Below the pieces are notes generated by a model. The model had not been told where the DNA came from, did not search any database, and saw only the letters and a list, made by a program, of their open reading frames with translations. The position numbers and the translations under genes were made by a program. This document shows, piece by piece, positions 44,772 through 53,435 of a DNA stretch of 64,000 bases (its first letter is position 1; each line of letters begins with the position of its first letter). Source of the DNA: VAZQ01 sp963725065 (GTDB lineage Bacteria; Pseudomonadota; Alphaproteobacteria; Rhizobiales; Xanthobacteraceae); assembly GCA_963725065.1 (NCBI GenBank), contig CAVRXD010000063.1, forward strand, positions 1-64,000. Direction: 5' to 3'.

Positions 44772-44940
44772 CTAGTGCCCGGTTTTCGAAGTTCGTGATA
44801 TGGTGCGGCACCCTCGGGCACGAACTTCGAAAACCAAAGGGCACTAGCAACTCAATGTGATTCTAGTGCCGCTTTTCGATTTGAAATTCCTGAAGTGGAC
44901 TCGCATCACAGGTGCAGGAATTTCAAATCGGCGGCACTAG
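44772..44940. repeat. Double-hairpin palindromic repeat, copy B (opposite orientation)
   Basis: B1 (44772-44847) has arms CTAGTGCCC-GGTTTTCGAAGTTCGT and ACGAACTTCGAAAACC..GGGCACTAG. B2 (44863-44940) has CTAGTGCC..CGATTTGAAATTCCTG and CAGGAATTTCAAATCG..GGCACTAG. The hairpin order is reversed relative to copies A and C, and the linker (CAACTCAATGTGATT) resembles the reverse complement of the copy A linker, so the whole unit is inverted. The 316-base gap between the binding-protein and amidohydrolase genes consists mainly of this element. Confidence 0.92.
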
Positions 44941-44975
44941 AATCCTCAGGTTGGCAGGCAGCAGGGTAGCTTTCC

Positions 44976-46004
44976 ATGCACATCATTGACTCGCATTTTC
45001 ACTGGTGGCCGCGCTCGGTTTTCGAAAAGCTCTGCAAGCGCGGAAGTTTTCCCAAAGCCCGCGTGAATGCGCATGGCGGTTACGACTACATGCGCCGCGC
45101 CGACAGTGGTCAGCATCTCAACAGCTGGGCGGAGTGGTTCGATCTCGACAAGCAACTCGAGTATCTGGACCGTCTTGGCCACCAATTTAGCGTGATCCTG
45201 TCGATCGGCCCGTTTTCGGTCGCCTTCTCCGACATGCCGGTGGAGGAGGGACGCGACTACGCCCTCATGTGGAACGAGGCGATGGCGGACGCGCAGAAGA
45301 AATATCCCGGTCGGGTCTGGGCCAGCGCAGCGGTGCCGCTGCAGGACACGCGCACGGCGATCGAGACGGTAGACGATGCGGTCAATCGGCTCGGTCTGAT
45401 GGGCGTGAACCTTCCCGGCAGCGTCGGCGCGGATGCACGCATCGACGCGGAGCGGCTTGAACCGTTCTACGCGCACGTCGAGAAGCTCGGCCTGCCGCTG
45501 TTCCTGCATCCGACGGACGTGATCTTCCAGGACATGCTCGATGGCTATGACGGCGCGCTACATCTCAGCCTTGGCCGCGTCATCGAGGTGAGTGTCGCGG
45601 CCATGCGGCTCATTCTCTCCGGCGTGATGGAGCGCCATCCCGAGCTAAAGATCGTGATGTCGCACACCGGCGGATCGCTGCCTTACCAGGCCGGCCGCAT
45701 GGACAAGAATTCCAAGGCCGCCAAGCTGAGTCGTCCGGTCCAGGACTACATGAAGCGCATGTATACGGACACGGTGTCTCCGCACTCTGCCGGCATGAGG
45801 TTCGCAATCGACTATTACGGCATCGACCACGTTATGTACGGGACCGACTATCCTTGCTGGGATCCGGCGGCATGCCTGAAGCTGCTCGAAGACGTCACTC
45901 TGACGGCTGCCGAAAAGCAGAAGCTGTTCTACGACAACGCCAGCCGCATCTTCGGCCTCAAGGACCTGCCGACGACAAGAACGCGCGAGCCAGCGTTGGT
46001 GTGA
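44976..46004 (+). CDS. ACMSD-like metal-dependent amidohydrolase
   Basis: A 342-residue intact relative of the broken genes at 5.2 and 39.0 kb. Metal-binding residues are visible in IIDSHFHWWP (HxH), LPLFLHPTDV, KIVMSHTGGSLPYQAGRMD and GTDYPCWDP. These match the PF04909 decarboxylase/hydrolase group that acts on semialdehydes, dihydroxybenzoates and related compounds. It starts 36 bases after repeat copy B, so the element's edge lies in or beside its promoter. Downstream the convergent PEP-mutase-like lyase begins after about 120 bases. Confidence 0.88.
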   Translation: MHIIDSHFHWWPRSVFEKLCKRGSFPKARVNAHGGYDYMRRADSGQHLNSWAEWFDLDKQLEYLDRLGHQFSVILSIGPFSVAFSDMPVEEGRDYALMWNEAMADAQKKYPGRVWASAAVPLQDTRTAIETVDDAVNRLGLMGVNLPGSVGADARIDAERLEPFYAHVEKLGLPLFLHPTDVIFQDMLDGYDGALHLSLGRVIEVSVAAMRLILSGVMERHPELKIVMSHTGGSLPYQAGRMDKNSKAAKLSRPVQDYMKRMYTDTVSPHSAGMRFAIDYYGIDHVMYGTDYPCWDPAACLKLLEDVTLTAAEKQKLFYDNASRIFGLKDLPTTRTREPALV

Positions 46005-46126
46005 CCTACCGAACGTCCGAAGCGATGTTCGTCACGGCCGCGCTTGTTTATCGCGTTTCCGGGTAAAGCGGAACTCCCCAGAATGCGTGCGCGCGACAAG
46101 CGCAGGCACGACAAGGAGCAGTGCCG

Positions 46127-46996
46127 TTACTGCGGCGGCGTAAACTGATCGTCCAATCTCTCCCACCGGTCGTATCCGACGACCTTCTTGTATTCTTCGA
46201 AGTCCATGCCGTCGTTGCGACGCGCGAATTTGCCCGATTTCATGTCAAGCAGCACGGCCTCGACCGCCTTCGCAGCGTGCATCAGCGTGTCGAGGCCGAG
46301 CACGGCGCAGTTGAAACCGAGCTCGCCGAGCTCGCGCATTGTCAGAATTGGCGTATGGCCACCCATCAGCGGGTTGCAAACCTGCGGCACGTCGAAGGCG
46401 TGGCCGATCCGCTCCAGCTCTTGTACGCTGCGCGGTGCCTCGATGAAGATGCCGTCGGCCCCGGCACGGATGTAGCGCTCACTGCGGCGCATGGCCTCAT
46501 CGAGATCGTAGACCTGGCGCGCGTCGGTGCGCGCCAGGATCCATGTTTCCGCGCTGAGCCGCTCGGAGCAAGCTGCACGGATTTTTGCCTCCGCCAGCTC
46601 CACCGGCACCACCTTCTTGCCGTCCATGTGGCCGCAGCGTTTTGGCCATTGCTGATCCTCGATCAGGATCGCGCTCACGCCCATGCGCTCATAGCTTTGC
46701 ACTGTGTGCACCACGTTCTTGACATCGCCGTATCCGTCGTCGCCGTCCACGAACACCGGCAGGTCGCAAGCCGCCACGATGTCGCGCACGGCGGCGGAGA
46801 TCTCGCCAAACCCCTTCAAGCCAATGTCCGGCACCCCGTATCGCGAGCCGACCGCCGGGAAGCCGCCGATGAAATAGGTCTCGAATCCGATCTTCTGGAT
46901 CAGTCGCGCGCTCAGCGCATCGTGCGCGCCCGGGACGACCAAAAGCCGCCTGTCTTTCACGGCCTTGTTGATGATCTGCCGAAAGCTGGACTGCAT
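46127..46996 (-). CDS. Isocitrate lyase/PEP mutase superfamily protein
   Basis: A 289-residue TIM-barrel lyase. Key segments are LLVVPGAHDALSARLIQKIG, LPVFVDGDDGYGDVKNVVHT (metal-binding Asp), LIEDQQWPKRCGH with the family's catalytic Cys, and ILARTDARQVYDLDEAMRRS. Relatives include methylisocitrate lyase, oxaloacetate decarboxylase and carboxyvinyl-carboxyphosphonate mutase. It cleaves or decarboxylates 2- to 4-carbon acids. A paralogue lies at 55.5 kb. Repeat copy C lies about 80 bases upstream of its start, separating it from the divergent HyuB gene. Confidence 0.88.
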   Translation of the reverse strand: MQSSFRQIINKAVKDRRLLVVPGAHDALSARLIQKIGFETYFIGGFPAVGSRYGVPDIGLKGFGEISAAVRDIVAACDLPVFVDGDDGYGDVKNVVHTVQSYERMGVSAILIEDQQWPKRCGHMDGKKVVPVELAEAKIRAACSERLSAETWILARTDARQVYDLDEAMRRSERYIRAGADGIFIEAPRSVQELERIGHAFDVPQVCNPLMGGHTPILTMRELGELGFNCAVLGLDTLMHAAKAVEAVLLDMKSGKFARRNDGMDFEEYKKVVGYDRWERLDDQFTPPQ

Positions 46997-47078
46997 TGAG
47001 CGGCTCCGGAATTATCGATATGTTCGGCGGGGCAAATCCCGCCCTTAACCGAATTCAAGCGCAGTTCGTCCGTCAAAA

Positions 47079-47245
47079 CCAGTGTGGCGCATTTGACGTT
47101 CCTCTCAGAGCTAGCCGCGAGTCCTCATAGGAACGTCAAATGCAAAGCCACACTAGAATCATAGGCTTGCTGGTGTCCCTTGGTTTCCGACGTTCGTCAA
47201 AGTGCATGCTGCGAGATGATACGAACGTCGGAAACGGGACATCAG
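47079..47245. repeat. Double-hairpin palindromic repeat, copy C
   Basis: C1 (47079-47156) has arms CCAGTGTGG..GCATTTGACGTTCCT and AGGAACGTCAAATGC..CCACACTAG. C2 (47170-47245) has CTGGTGTCCC..TTTCCGACGTTCGT and ACGAACGTCGGAAA..GGGACATCAG. It has the same order as copy A. In both hairpins the A of GAAGTT is C (GACGTT), matched by the complementary change in the other arm. The linker AATCATAGGCTTG is nearly identical to that of copy A. It fills the divergent region between the lyase and HyuB genes. Confidence 0.92.
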
Positions 47246-47282
47246 CGTCCGGCGAGCTGATCATCGAGATCGGAGGCAGACG

Positions 47283-49088
47283 ATGAAGCTCGACGCCGTC
47301 ACGCTCGAGGTGCTCCGCAACGCGTTGCCGGCCGTCGCAAACGAGATGGCTGCCGATCTGCAGCGGACCTCCTACAACATGATGATCTACGAGGTCCGCG
47401 ACTATTGCACCGCGCTGCTCGACACGAACGGCGAGCTGATTTCGCAGAATGTCGGCGGCGTCTCCCACTTCGTTGCCGATCTCGGCGTCCTCGTCGTCGA
47501 CGGCATGAAGCGCTACGGCAGCGACGGGTTCAAGCCGGGCGACGTCATTATCACCAATCATCAGGCGGTGGCCGGACAGCATCTCAACAACGTTGTCATC
47601 TACATGCCCTATTTCTACAAGGGCGAGCTCCTGATGTTCTGCATGGTGCGGGCGCACTGGATCGACGTCGGCGGACAGAGCACCGGATTTGGGGCCGGCG
47701 CGACGGTAGCGGATCCCTGGCTCGAAGGGCTCCAGCTCGACCAGCTCAAGATCTACGAGGAAGGCCGGCTCAACGAGACGCTCTACCGTGTGATCAAGGA
47801 CAACATTCGGTTTCCGGAGTCGTCGCTCGGCGATATGAAATCGCAAATGGCGGCCTGTCGCCTTGCCGCGCGCCGCATGGACGAGCTGTTCGACAAGTAC
47901 GGCAAGGACACGATCCTCGCCGCCATTTCGCAAATCTTCGACGAAACCGAGCAGAAGTGCCGTAACGTCGTGGCGCAACTTCCCGATGGCATCTACGAGG
48001 CCGAGGCTTCGATCGATGACGACGGCCTGATCCGCGACGAGGAAGTCCCGATCCGCGTCAAGATCACGATCAAGGGCAGCGACATGATAATCGACCTGTC
48101 CGGCTGCTCGGCCGAGCGCAAGGCCGCTATCAATTCACGCACCTATGCCGGCGCGCGTGTCGCCTACAAGGCGCTCACGGGTCCGCTCGATCCGGTCAAC
48201 GAGGGCTCGTTCCGCGCGCTCAAGGTCGTCATTCCGGAAGGCAACATCATGATGGCCAAATTTCCGGCACCCATGTCGGGCTGGAGCGCCATCGTGCCGA
48301 CCGTCGTGGACACGATCGTGGTGGCGCTCGCCAAGGCGATGCCGGATCGTGTTCCGGCTGGCCATCATGGCCTGCTCGGCGGATCTGTCGTGTTCTTCGG
48401 GCTGCACCCCAAGACCAAGCGCCGCTTTATCGTGCAGAGTATCGAAGGCGGCGGATGGGGCGGCCGGCCGTTCGAGGACGGCGAGTCCGCGACCGTCTCG
48501 GTATGCCAGGGCGACGTGCGCAACGGCTCGATCGAGGGTATCGAGCTCAAGTGCCCGGTGCTGGTCGAAAGCCGGGCATTGCGGCAGGATTCCTGTGGCG
48601 CCGGGAGGTACCGCGGCGGGCTCGGGCTCGACATGAAAGTGCGCAACCTGGTCGAGGGTAAGTGGAATTTCGAGCGAACGAGGCGCAGCAAGTGCCCGCC
48701 CTGGGGGATCGCGGGAGGCACGGCCGGCGAGCCGGGCGGCAATTTGCTCAAGCTGCCGGGCGAAAAGGCGTTCAAGTGGATTACGGGCGCCAATGTCCCG
48801 GTCCCGCTCAACTCGCTGGCGATCGTGCGCACCGGTGGCGGAGGCGGATGGGGCGATCCGCTGCAACGGGACGCCGCGCTCGTCGCCGCGGATGCCGCGG
48901 AGGGGCTGATTTCCCGACGGGCCGCGCAGGAACTCTACGGCGTGGTGCTCCGAGGCAGCATGTCGCTCGACGAAAGCGCAACCCAGCGGCTGCGAGACCG
49001 GCTCAGGTCGAGGCGTAAGGTCCGGCCCGCGAAACGAGCCAAGCAGCAAAAGCTGCCGAGCCTGACCAAGGGGAGGAAGCGGCGTTGA
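47283..49088 (+). CDS. hyuB: Hydantoinase B/oxoprolinase family protein (HyuB), without HyuA
   Basis: A 601-residue HyuB-type subunit starting MKLDAVTLEVLRNALPAVAN. Conserved segments are DYCTALLDTNGELISQNVGG, HFVADLGVLVVDGMKRYGSD, GDVIITNHQAVAGQHLNNVV and GGGGWGDPLQRDAALVAADA near the end. HyuB normally pairs with HyuA to open hydantoin or 5-oxoproline rings using ATP, or to carboxylate acetone. No HyuA is encoded in the window; its usual upstream place is taken by repeat copy C and a divergent gene. A basic tail (RLRSRRKVRPAKRAKQQK) extends past the conserved domain. The function as an orphan is uncertain. Confidence 0.88.
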   Translation: MKLDAVTLEVLRNALPAVANEMAADLQRTSYNMMIYEVRDYCTALLDTNGELISQNVGGVSHFVADLGVLVVDGMKRYGSDGFKPGDVIITNHQAVAGQHLNNVVIYMPYFYKGELLMFCMVRAHWIDVGGQSTGFGAGATVADPWLEGLQLDQLKIYEEGRLNETLYRVIKDNIRFPESSLGDMKSQMAACRLAARRMDELFDKYGKDTILAAISQIFDETEQKCRNVVAQLPDGIYEAEASIDDDGLIRDEEVPIRVKITIKGSDMIIDLSGCSAERKAAINSRTYAGARVAYKALTGPLDPVNEGSFRALKVVIPEGNIMMAKFPAPMSGWSAIVPTVVDTIVVALAKAMPDRVPAGHHGLLGGSVVFFGLHPKTKRRFIVQSIEGGGWGGRPFEDGESATVSVCQGDVRNGSIEGIELKCPVLVESRALRQDSCGAGRYRGGLGLDMKVRNLVEGKWNFERTRRSKCPPWGIAGGTAGEPGGNLLKLPGEKAFKWITGANVPVPLNSLAIVRTGGGGGWGDPLQRDAALVAADAAEGLISRRAAQELYGVVLRGSMSLDESATQRLRDRLRSRRKVRPAKRAKQQKLPSLTKGRKRR

Positions 49089-49227
49089 TCCGGACATTGG
49101 CGTTGATGCCTACCGCCAGGACGCCGGTCGTGGCGCCGATCAACGAATTGTTCGTGCCGAATTGACAGCAGCGACGTCGCGGTAACCCGTGGCAACTGCT
49201 CCGTGTCGAGCCCAACGGGGGCGCGTG

Positions 49228-49986
49228 CTAGAACTCCTCCAGGATCCGCCCGTGGCCGAGGACGCGGTCCTCGATGCCGCATTCGCGGATCGCATGCCAA
49301 TAGGACACCACGTTGACCGCCAGCACCGGCTTGCCCAGCCAGCGCTCGGCCTCGGCGGAGACTCTCGCCGCGGGCAGCGCGGTTCCGAGCGTCAGCAACG
49401 CATCGATATCGTCGCCGTCCAGTTCGAGCAGCGCGTTGCGGATGTCCTGCGACGGCACCTGCGCGATCAGGCGCGGCGTCGCGCATTTCAGGCCCTTGAG
49501 CCGCACCACGTCGAAGCCGGCTTCCACGAAATAAGCGCGGACCATCTCATCGCCCCGAGGCTGATGCGGCGTGAGAATCGCGATCTTCTTGCTGCCGAAC
49601 CTGTTCAGCGCGGCCACCGACGCGGTCGATCCCATCGAAATGCCAATGCCGGCGCGCTGCGCCAGATCGGCCTGCAGCTTGTCGGCGGCTGCGATGCCGC
49701 CCCAGAACAACTCGAGCGCAATCCCCATGATGAGATGGTCGAGACCTGCGGTCATGATCTGGTCGATGGCCGTACCCATTCCGTCGCGCATCATCTGCAT
49801 GTGCTCGTAGAATGCCTCCTCGGTATTGAGGGGACGCTCCTTGATCGTGACGCGGCCGGTGTGGCAGGTCACGCCCGGAACCCGCAACGCATCGGTTTCG
49901 GGTTGGACGGTCGTATTGGTCGACGGCACGACGAGGCCGATGCGCTTCCGATATCCAAGAGTGTCAGGCAAGATGTGAACTCCCAA
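49228..49986 (-). CDS. Maleate isomerase/Asp-Glu racemase-fold protein lacking both catalytic cysteines
   Basis: A 252-residue protein with RKRIGLVVPSTNTTVQPETD at the N terminus, the family's substrate-carboxylate binding loop. In maleate isomerase two Cys residues act on the double bond. Here the first region reads LIMGIALELFWGG and the second LTLGTALPAARVS, so neither Cys is present. The end AERWLGKPVLAVNVVSYWHA matches the family. The start codon appears to be TTG at 49986; an alternative is unclear. A paralogue with the same losses is at 57.9 kb. Both may do decarboxylation-like or unrelated chemistry. About 140 bases separate its 3' end from HyuB. Confidence 0.82.
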   Translation of the reverse strand: MGVHILPDTLGYRKRIGLVVPSTNTTVQPETDALRVPGVTCHTGRVTIKERPLNTEEAFYEHMQMMRDGMGTAIDQIMTAGLDHLIMGIALELFWGGIAAADKLQADLAQRAGIGISMGSTASVAALNRFGSKKIAILTPHQPRGDEMVRAYFVEAGFDVVRLKGLKCATPRLIAQVPSQDIRNALLELDGDDIDALLTLGTALPAARVSAEAERWLGKPVLAVNVVSYWHAIRECGIEDRVLGHGRILEEF

Positions 49987-50104
49987 TCAATGGCGCCGGA
50001 AAACTACATGCACACCGATGGGGTCACAAGCGCGCCGCCTGGCGCGCGACGATTGGCGTGTGCTGCTGCGCTTTTGCTTGTTTGGTAGGGGATAGTTCGC
50101 GCCC

Positions 50105-51427
50105 ATGCGTCGAATTCCGGATTGGAGCGCGCTGGACGCAACGGCGCGGCGACGCCGGCGGGAAAGCGCTCGTCCGCTGGCGACGGCGCTCGATCCCGTC
50201 CTCAATGCCTTCGTGAAGATCGACACATCGTCTCGTTCGCTGACGCCTGCCGGTCGGCTGGGCGGCGTGCCCTACGCCGCCAAGGACTTGTTCCAGACCT
50301 CCTCCCGCCGGCCGGGCGGCGGGTTCCCCGAAGCGATCGATCTCGGCATTGTCGGAACCAGCGATCTCCTCGAACGCCTCGATGCAGCCGGCGCCGATCT
50401 CATCGGCTTCACCAACATGACCGAACTGGCCTACGAGCCGTCCGGCTTCAACGCGACGCGCGGGCGCGTCAAGAATCCGTGGAGCCTGGATTACATCTCC
50501 GGCGGCTCGTCGTCGGGCTCGGCGGCCGCTGTCGCGAGCGGCGCCGTTGTCGCTGCGCTGGGTTCCGACACCGGCGGCTCGGTGCGCATTCCCGCCCATG
50601 CCTGCGGCATCACGGCCTGGAAGCCGACCCATGGTGCAGTGTCGGCGCGGGGCACGATGCCGCTTGCTCCCACGCTCGACACCATCGGCCTCCTGGCCCG
50701 CAGCGCGTCGGACATGATGCCACTGGCAGGGGTCATGGCCGAGCTGCCGTCGTCGCGGCCCATGCTCCGCGCCGCGGTGCTTGAGGACGTTGCGGCGGAA
50801 TGCGATCCGGCCATCCGACGCGCGCTCGCGGACGCCGTGGCGGCGCTCGCCGGGACCGGCGTCGCGATCGAGAATCGCCCGGCACTTCCCGCAGTCGAGG
50901 CGATCGATCGCCATGCGATGATCGTGATGCAAGCGGAGAGCGCGCGGGAGCATCGCGCGCACATCGACGATGCTGCCGTGGCGCCGGTATTGCGGCGGCG
51001 GCTGGCGAAGGGTTTGGAGATCGCGGATGCCGTGCTGGCCGAAAGCGTCAGCGGCCGGCAGCGCCTGGTGCGCGACTTCGAGGAGCAGGTGCTCGCCGGA
51101 AATGACGTCGCGGTGTTGCCGGTCATGGCGATCCTGACCCCGACCGCCGCCGAGTGCGATCCGGCATCGAAGCGCTTCTCGCCCCGGACGCTCTACGCGC
51201 TGAGCCGCTTCACCCGCTTCGTCAACATGCTCGGCTTTCCCGCCGTCGCCTTGCCCGCCGGCTTCGACGATCGCGGTATGCCCATTGGCGTGCAGATCGT
51301 GGGACGCAGCGGATGCGATCTTGCCCTGCTCGAACTTGTCCGGCATGTGCAGTCGAAGACCGACTGGCACGGCCGTATCCCGACCGCCATCGCCCATCTC
51401 GTGCCCGAACCGGAGTTTCCGTCATGA
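50105..51427 (+). CDS. Amidase-signature family amidase
   Basis: A 440-residue enzyme with the full Ser-cisSer-Lys machinery: Lys60 in VPYAAKDLF, the SSSGS cluster at residues 135-139 and Ser159 in SDTGGSVRIPAHACG. KPTHGAVSARGTMPLAPTLD is the typical substrate-channel stretch. It hydrolyses a carboxamide to acid and ammonia in the cytosol. It heads an operon: its stop overlaps the CoA-transferase start by four bases (ATGA), followed by SDR, hydrolase, Bug receptor and lyase. The released acid is a natural substrate for the CoA-transferase. Confidence 0.9.
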   Translation: MRRIPDWSALDATARRRRRESARPLATALDPVLNAFVKIDTSSRSLTPAGRLGGVPYAAKDLFQTSSRRPGGGFPEAIDLGIVGTSDLLERLDAAGADLIGFTNMTELAYEPSGFNATRGRVKNPWSLDYISGGSSSGSAAAVASGAVVAALGSDTGGSVRIPAHACGITAWKPTHGAVSARGTMPLAPTLDTIGLLARSASDMMPLAGVMAELPSSRPMLRAAVLEDVAAECDPAIRRALADAVAALAGTGVAIENRPALPAVEAIDRHAMIVMQAESAREHRAHIDDAAVAPVLRRRLAKGLEIADAVLAESVSGRQRLVRDFEEQVLAGNDVAVLPVMAILTPTAAECDPASKRFSPRTLYALSRFTRFVNMLGFPAVALPAGFDDRGMPIGVQIVGRSGCDLALLELVRHVQSKTDWHGRIPTAIAHLVPEPEFPS

Positions 51428-52617
51428 CCCGGCCCACCGCGTCCCCGGCGCTCTCCCACCTGCGCGTGCTTGATTTGACGCGCGTCCGCGCCGGGCCGAC
51501 CTGCTGCCGCATCCTGGCCGATTTCGGCGCCGACGTGATCAAGATCGAGGCGCCGCCCGGCGTCGATCCGAACGAAGGCATCAGCGGGGCGCGGCACGGC
51601 TACGACATGATCAATCTGCACCGCAACAAGCGGTCGATGACGCTCAACCTGAAAGAGAGCGAGGGGCGCGCCGCGTTCATGCGCCTGGCGAAGACGGCTG
51701 ATATCGTGGTCGAGAATTTTCGGCCCGACGTCAAGGATCGTCTGGGACTCGGCTACGAGGCTCTGAAGGCAGTCAACCCGCGCATCATCCTCGCGTCGAT
51801 CTCGGGCTTCGGGCAGAGCGGTCCGTACAAGACGCGCGCCGGATTCGACCAGATCGCCCAGGGCATGGGCGGGCTCATGGGCGTCACCGGCGAGCCCGGC
51901 ACCCCGCCGATGCGCGCGGGCATCGCCGTCGCCAATTCCTCCGCCGGAGTGTTCGCCGCGACGGGCATTCTGATCGCGCTGGCCGAGCGCGAGCGCTCGG
52001 GCCTGGGACAGTGGGTCGAGACCTCGTTGCTGCAGGCTCAGATCGCGATGATGGATTTTCAGGCCGCCCGCTACCTGGTCGAAGGCGTGGTGCCGCCGCA
52101 GGCCGGCAACGATCATCCCACCAGCACGCCGATGGGTGTGGTCGCGACCGCCGACGGGTTTATCAATATCGGTGTCGGCGGGGATGGCCAGTGGCGCGCC
52201 TTCTGCGAGGTGATCGGCCGCCGGGAGCTTGCCAACCATCCCGATTATGCCAAGGGTGCGAGCCGCACCCGTCACCGACCGCAGATCAAGGCGCTGCTGG
52301 GGCCGATCTTCGCCGAGCGCACGTCCGCCGACTGGCTGAGCGCGCTCGAGGCCAAGGGCGTGCCGGCGGGGCCGATCTACAAGGTCGATGAAGTGTTCGC
52401 CGACCCCCAGGTCCGCCATCTCGGCATTGCGGCGCCCTTGAAAGATCCCGAGCGCGGCGACATTCGCGTGGTGGGACAGGCGATCGGCCTGTCCCGCACG
52501 CCGGCGAGTGTCGTCTCCGGCGTACCGGAACAGGGCGAGCACACGCAGGAGATTCTTCGCGAGATCGGCTATTCCGATGACGAGATCGCGCAATTGCGAG
52601 TGGGCAAAATCGTATGA
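51424..52617 (+). CDS. CaiB/BaiF-family (class III) CoA-transferase
   Basis: A 397-residue CoA-transferase starting MTRPTASPALSHLRVLDLTR, with RVRAGPTCCRILADFGADVI, IKIEAPPG, HRNKRSMTLNLKE and SGFGQSGPYKTRAGFDQIAQ. Asp142 in GFDQIAQ is at the expected position of the catalytic Asp of class III enzymes. It would move CoA from a donor such as succinyl-CoA to the acid made by the upstream amidase. It is followed after seven bases by the SDR gene. An ORF continuing in another frame from 51154 is an overlap artefact. Confidence 0.9.
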   Translation: MTRPTASPALSHLRVLDLTRVRAGPTCCRILADFGADVIKIEAPPGVDPNEGISGARHGYDMINLHRNKRSMTLNLKESEGRAAFMRLAKTADIVVENFRPDVKDRLGLGYEALKAVNPRIILASISGFGQSGPYKTRAGFDQIAQGMGGLMGVTGEPGTPPMRAGIAVANSSAGVFAATGILIALAERERSGLGQWVETSLLQAQIAMMDFQAARYLVEGVVPPQAGNDHPTSTPMGVVATADGFINIGVGGDGQWRAFCEVIGRRELANHPDYAKGASRTRHRPQIKALLGPIFAERTSADWLSALEAKGVPAGPIYKVDEVFADPQVRHLGIAAPLKDPERGDIRVVGQAIGLSRTPASVVSGVPEQGEHTQEILREIGYSDDEIAQLRVGKIV

Positions 52618-52624
52618 GATCCCC

Positions 52625-53407
52625 ATGGACCTGAATCTGGGCGGCAAGCTCGCGCTCATCACCGGCGGTTCCCGCGGCATCGGGCGTGCCGTCGGCGAGG
52701 CTCTGGCCGCGGAGGGTTGCAGTCTTGTGCTGGTCTCGCGCAGCGCCACCGATCTCGACACCGCCCGCAAGCAGCTTGAAGAGAAATACCAGGTCTCCGT
52801 CCGCACCGACGCCGCCGATCTTGCGGACGGCGCCAACGTGACGCGGCTGGCCGCGCAGTTCCCGCATGTGGACATACTTGTCAACAACGCCGGCGCGATC
52901 CCCGGCGGGACCTTGTTCGACGTCGACGAGGCGCGGTGGCGCACGGCCTGGGATTTGAAAGTGCTCGGTACCATCAACATGACCCGCGCCTTCTATCCGC
53001 TCATGAAGGCGCGCGGCGGCGGCGTCATCATCAACGTCATCGGCAACGCGGCGCGCTCCCATGACCCCGAGTACATTTGCGGCGTGACCGGCAATGCCGG
53101 GCTCGCGGCGTTCACGGAATCGCTCGGAAGCGGCAGCGTACGCGATGGCATCCGCGTGATCGGGGTCAGTCCCGGGCCGACGGCGACCGATCGGGTGGTC
53201 GGTCTCGCGGGCAAGCGGGCGCAGGAGCGGTTCGGCGATCCGTCGCGCTGGCCCGAGCTGTTCCAATCCCTGCCGCGCGGCGGTGTCGGAGCGCCGGCCG
53301 AGATCGCCGCCATGGTCGCCTTCCTGGCGTCGCCGCAGTCCGCCAATACCAGCGGCGTGGTGATCACGCTCGATGCCGGCGCCTCGTCGCGGGCGGGATC
53401 GATCTAA
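52625..53407 (+). CDS. SDR-family protein with non-canonical active site
   Basis: A 260-residue Rossmann-fold protein starting MDLNLGGKLALITGGSRGIG, with NNAGAIPGG. The expected Ser/YxxxK region reads NVIGNAARSHDPEYICGVTG then NAGLAAFTESLG. The Lys position is Asn and the Tyr position Gly, although a Tyr occurs five residues earlier. This mirrors the SDR at 17.5 kb (Lys to Asn, Tyr to Pro). Both share the IGN sequence where Ser normally sits. The gene is central in the amidase/CoA-transferase operon. The family would reduce or oxidise a hydroxyl; whether this one is catalytic is unclear. Confidence 0.87.
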   Translation: MDLNLGGKLALITGGSRGIGRAVGEALAAEGCSLVLVSRSATDLDTARKQLEEKYQVSVRTDAADLADGANVTRLAAQFPHVDILVNNAGAIPGGTLFDVDEARWRTAWDLKVLGTINMTRAFYPLMKARGGGVIINVIGNAARSHDPEYICGVTGNAGLAAFTESLGSGSVRDGIRVIGVSPGPTATDRVVGLAGKRAQERFGDPSRWPELFQSLPRGGVGAPAEIAAMVAFLASPQSANTSGVVITLDAGASSRAGSI

Positions 53408-53435
53408 ATTTCATCTATCGGGACGGAGACATGCG

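Noticed and set aside
43402..47245. CRISPR array or phage attachment sites
   Set aside because: The repeats are large hairpins kilobases apart with genes between them, without regular spacers, cas genes or an integrase.
49003..49215. Small reverse-strand protein overlapping the end of HyuB
   Set aside because: Most of it lies opposite HyuB codons and no motif or signal peptide is present.
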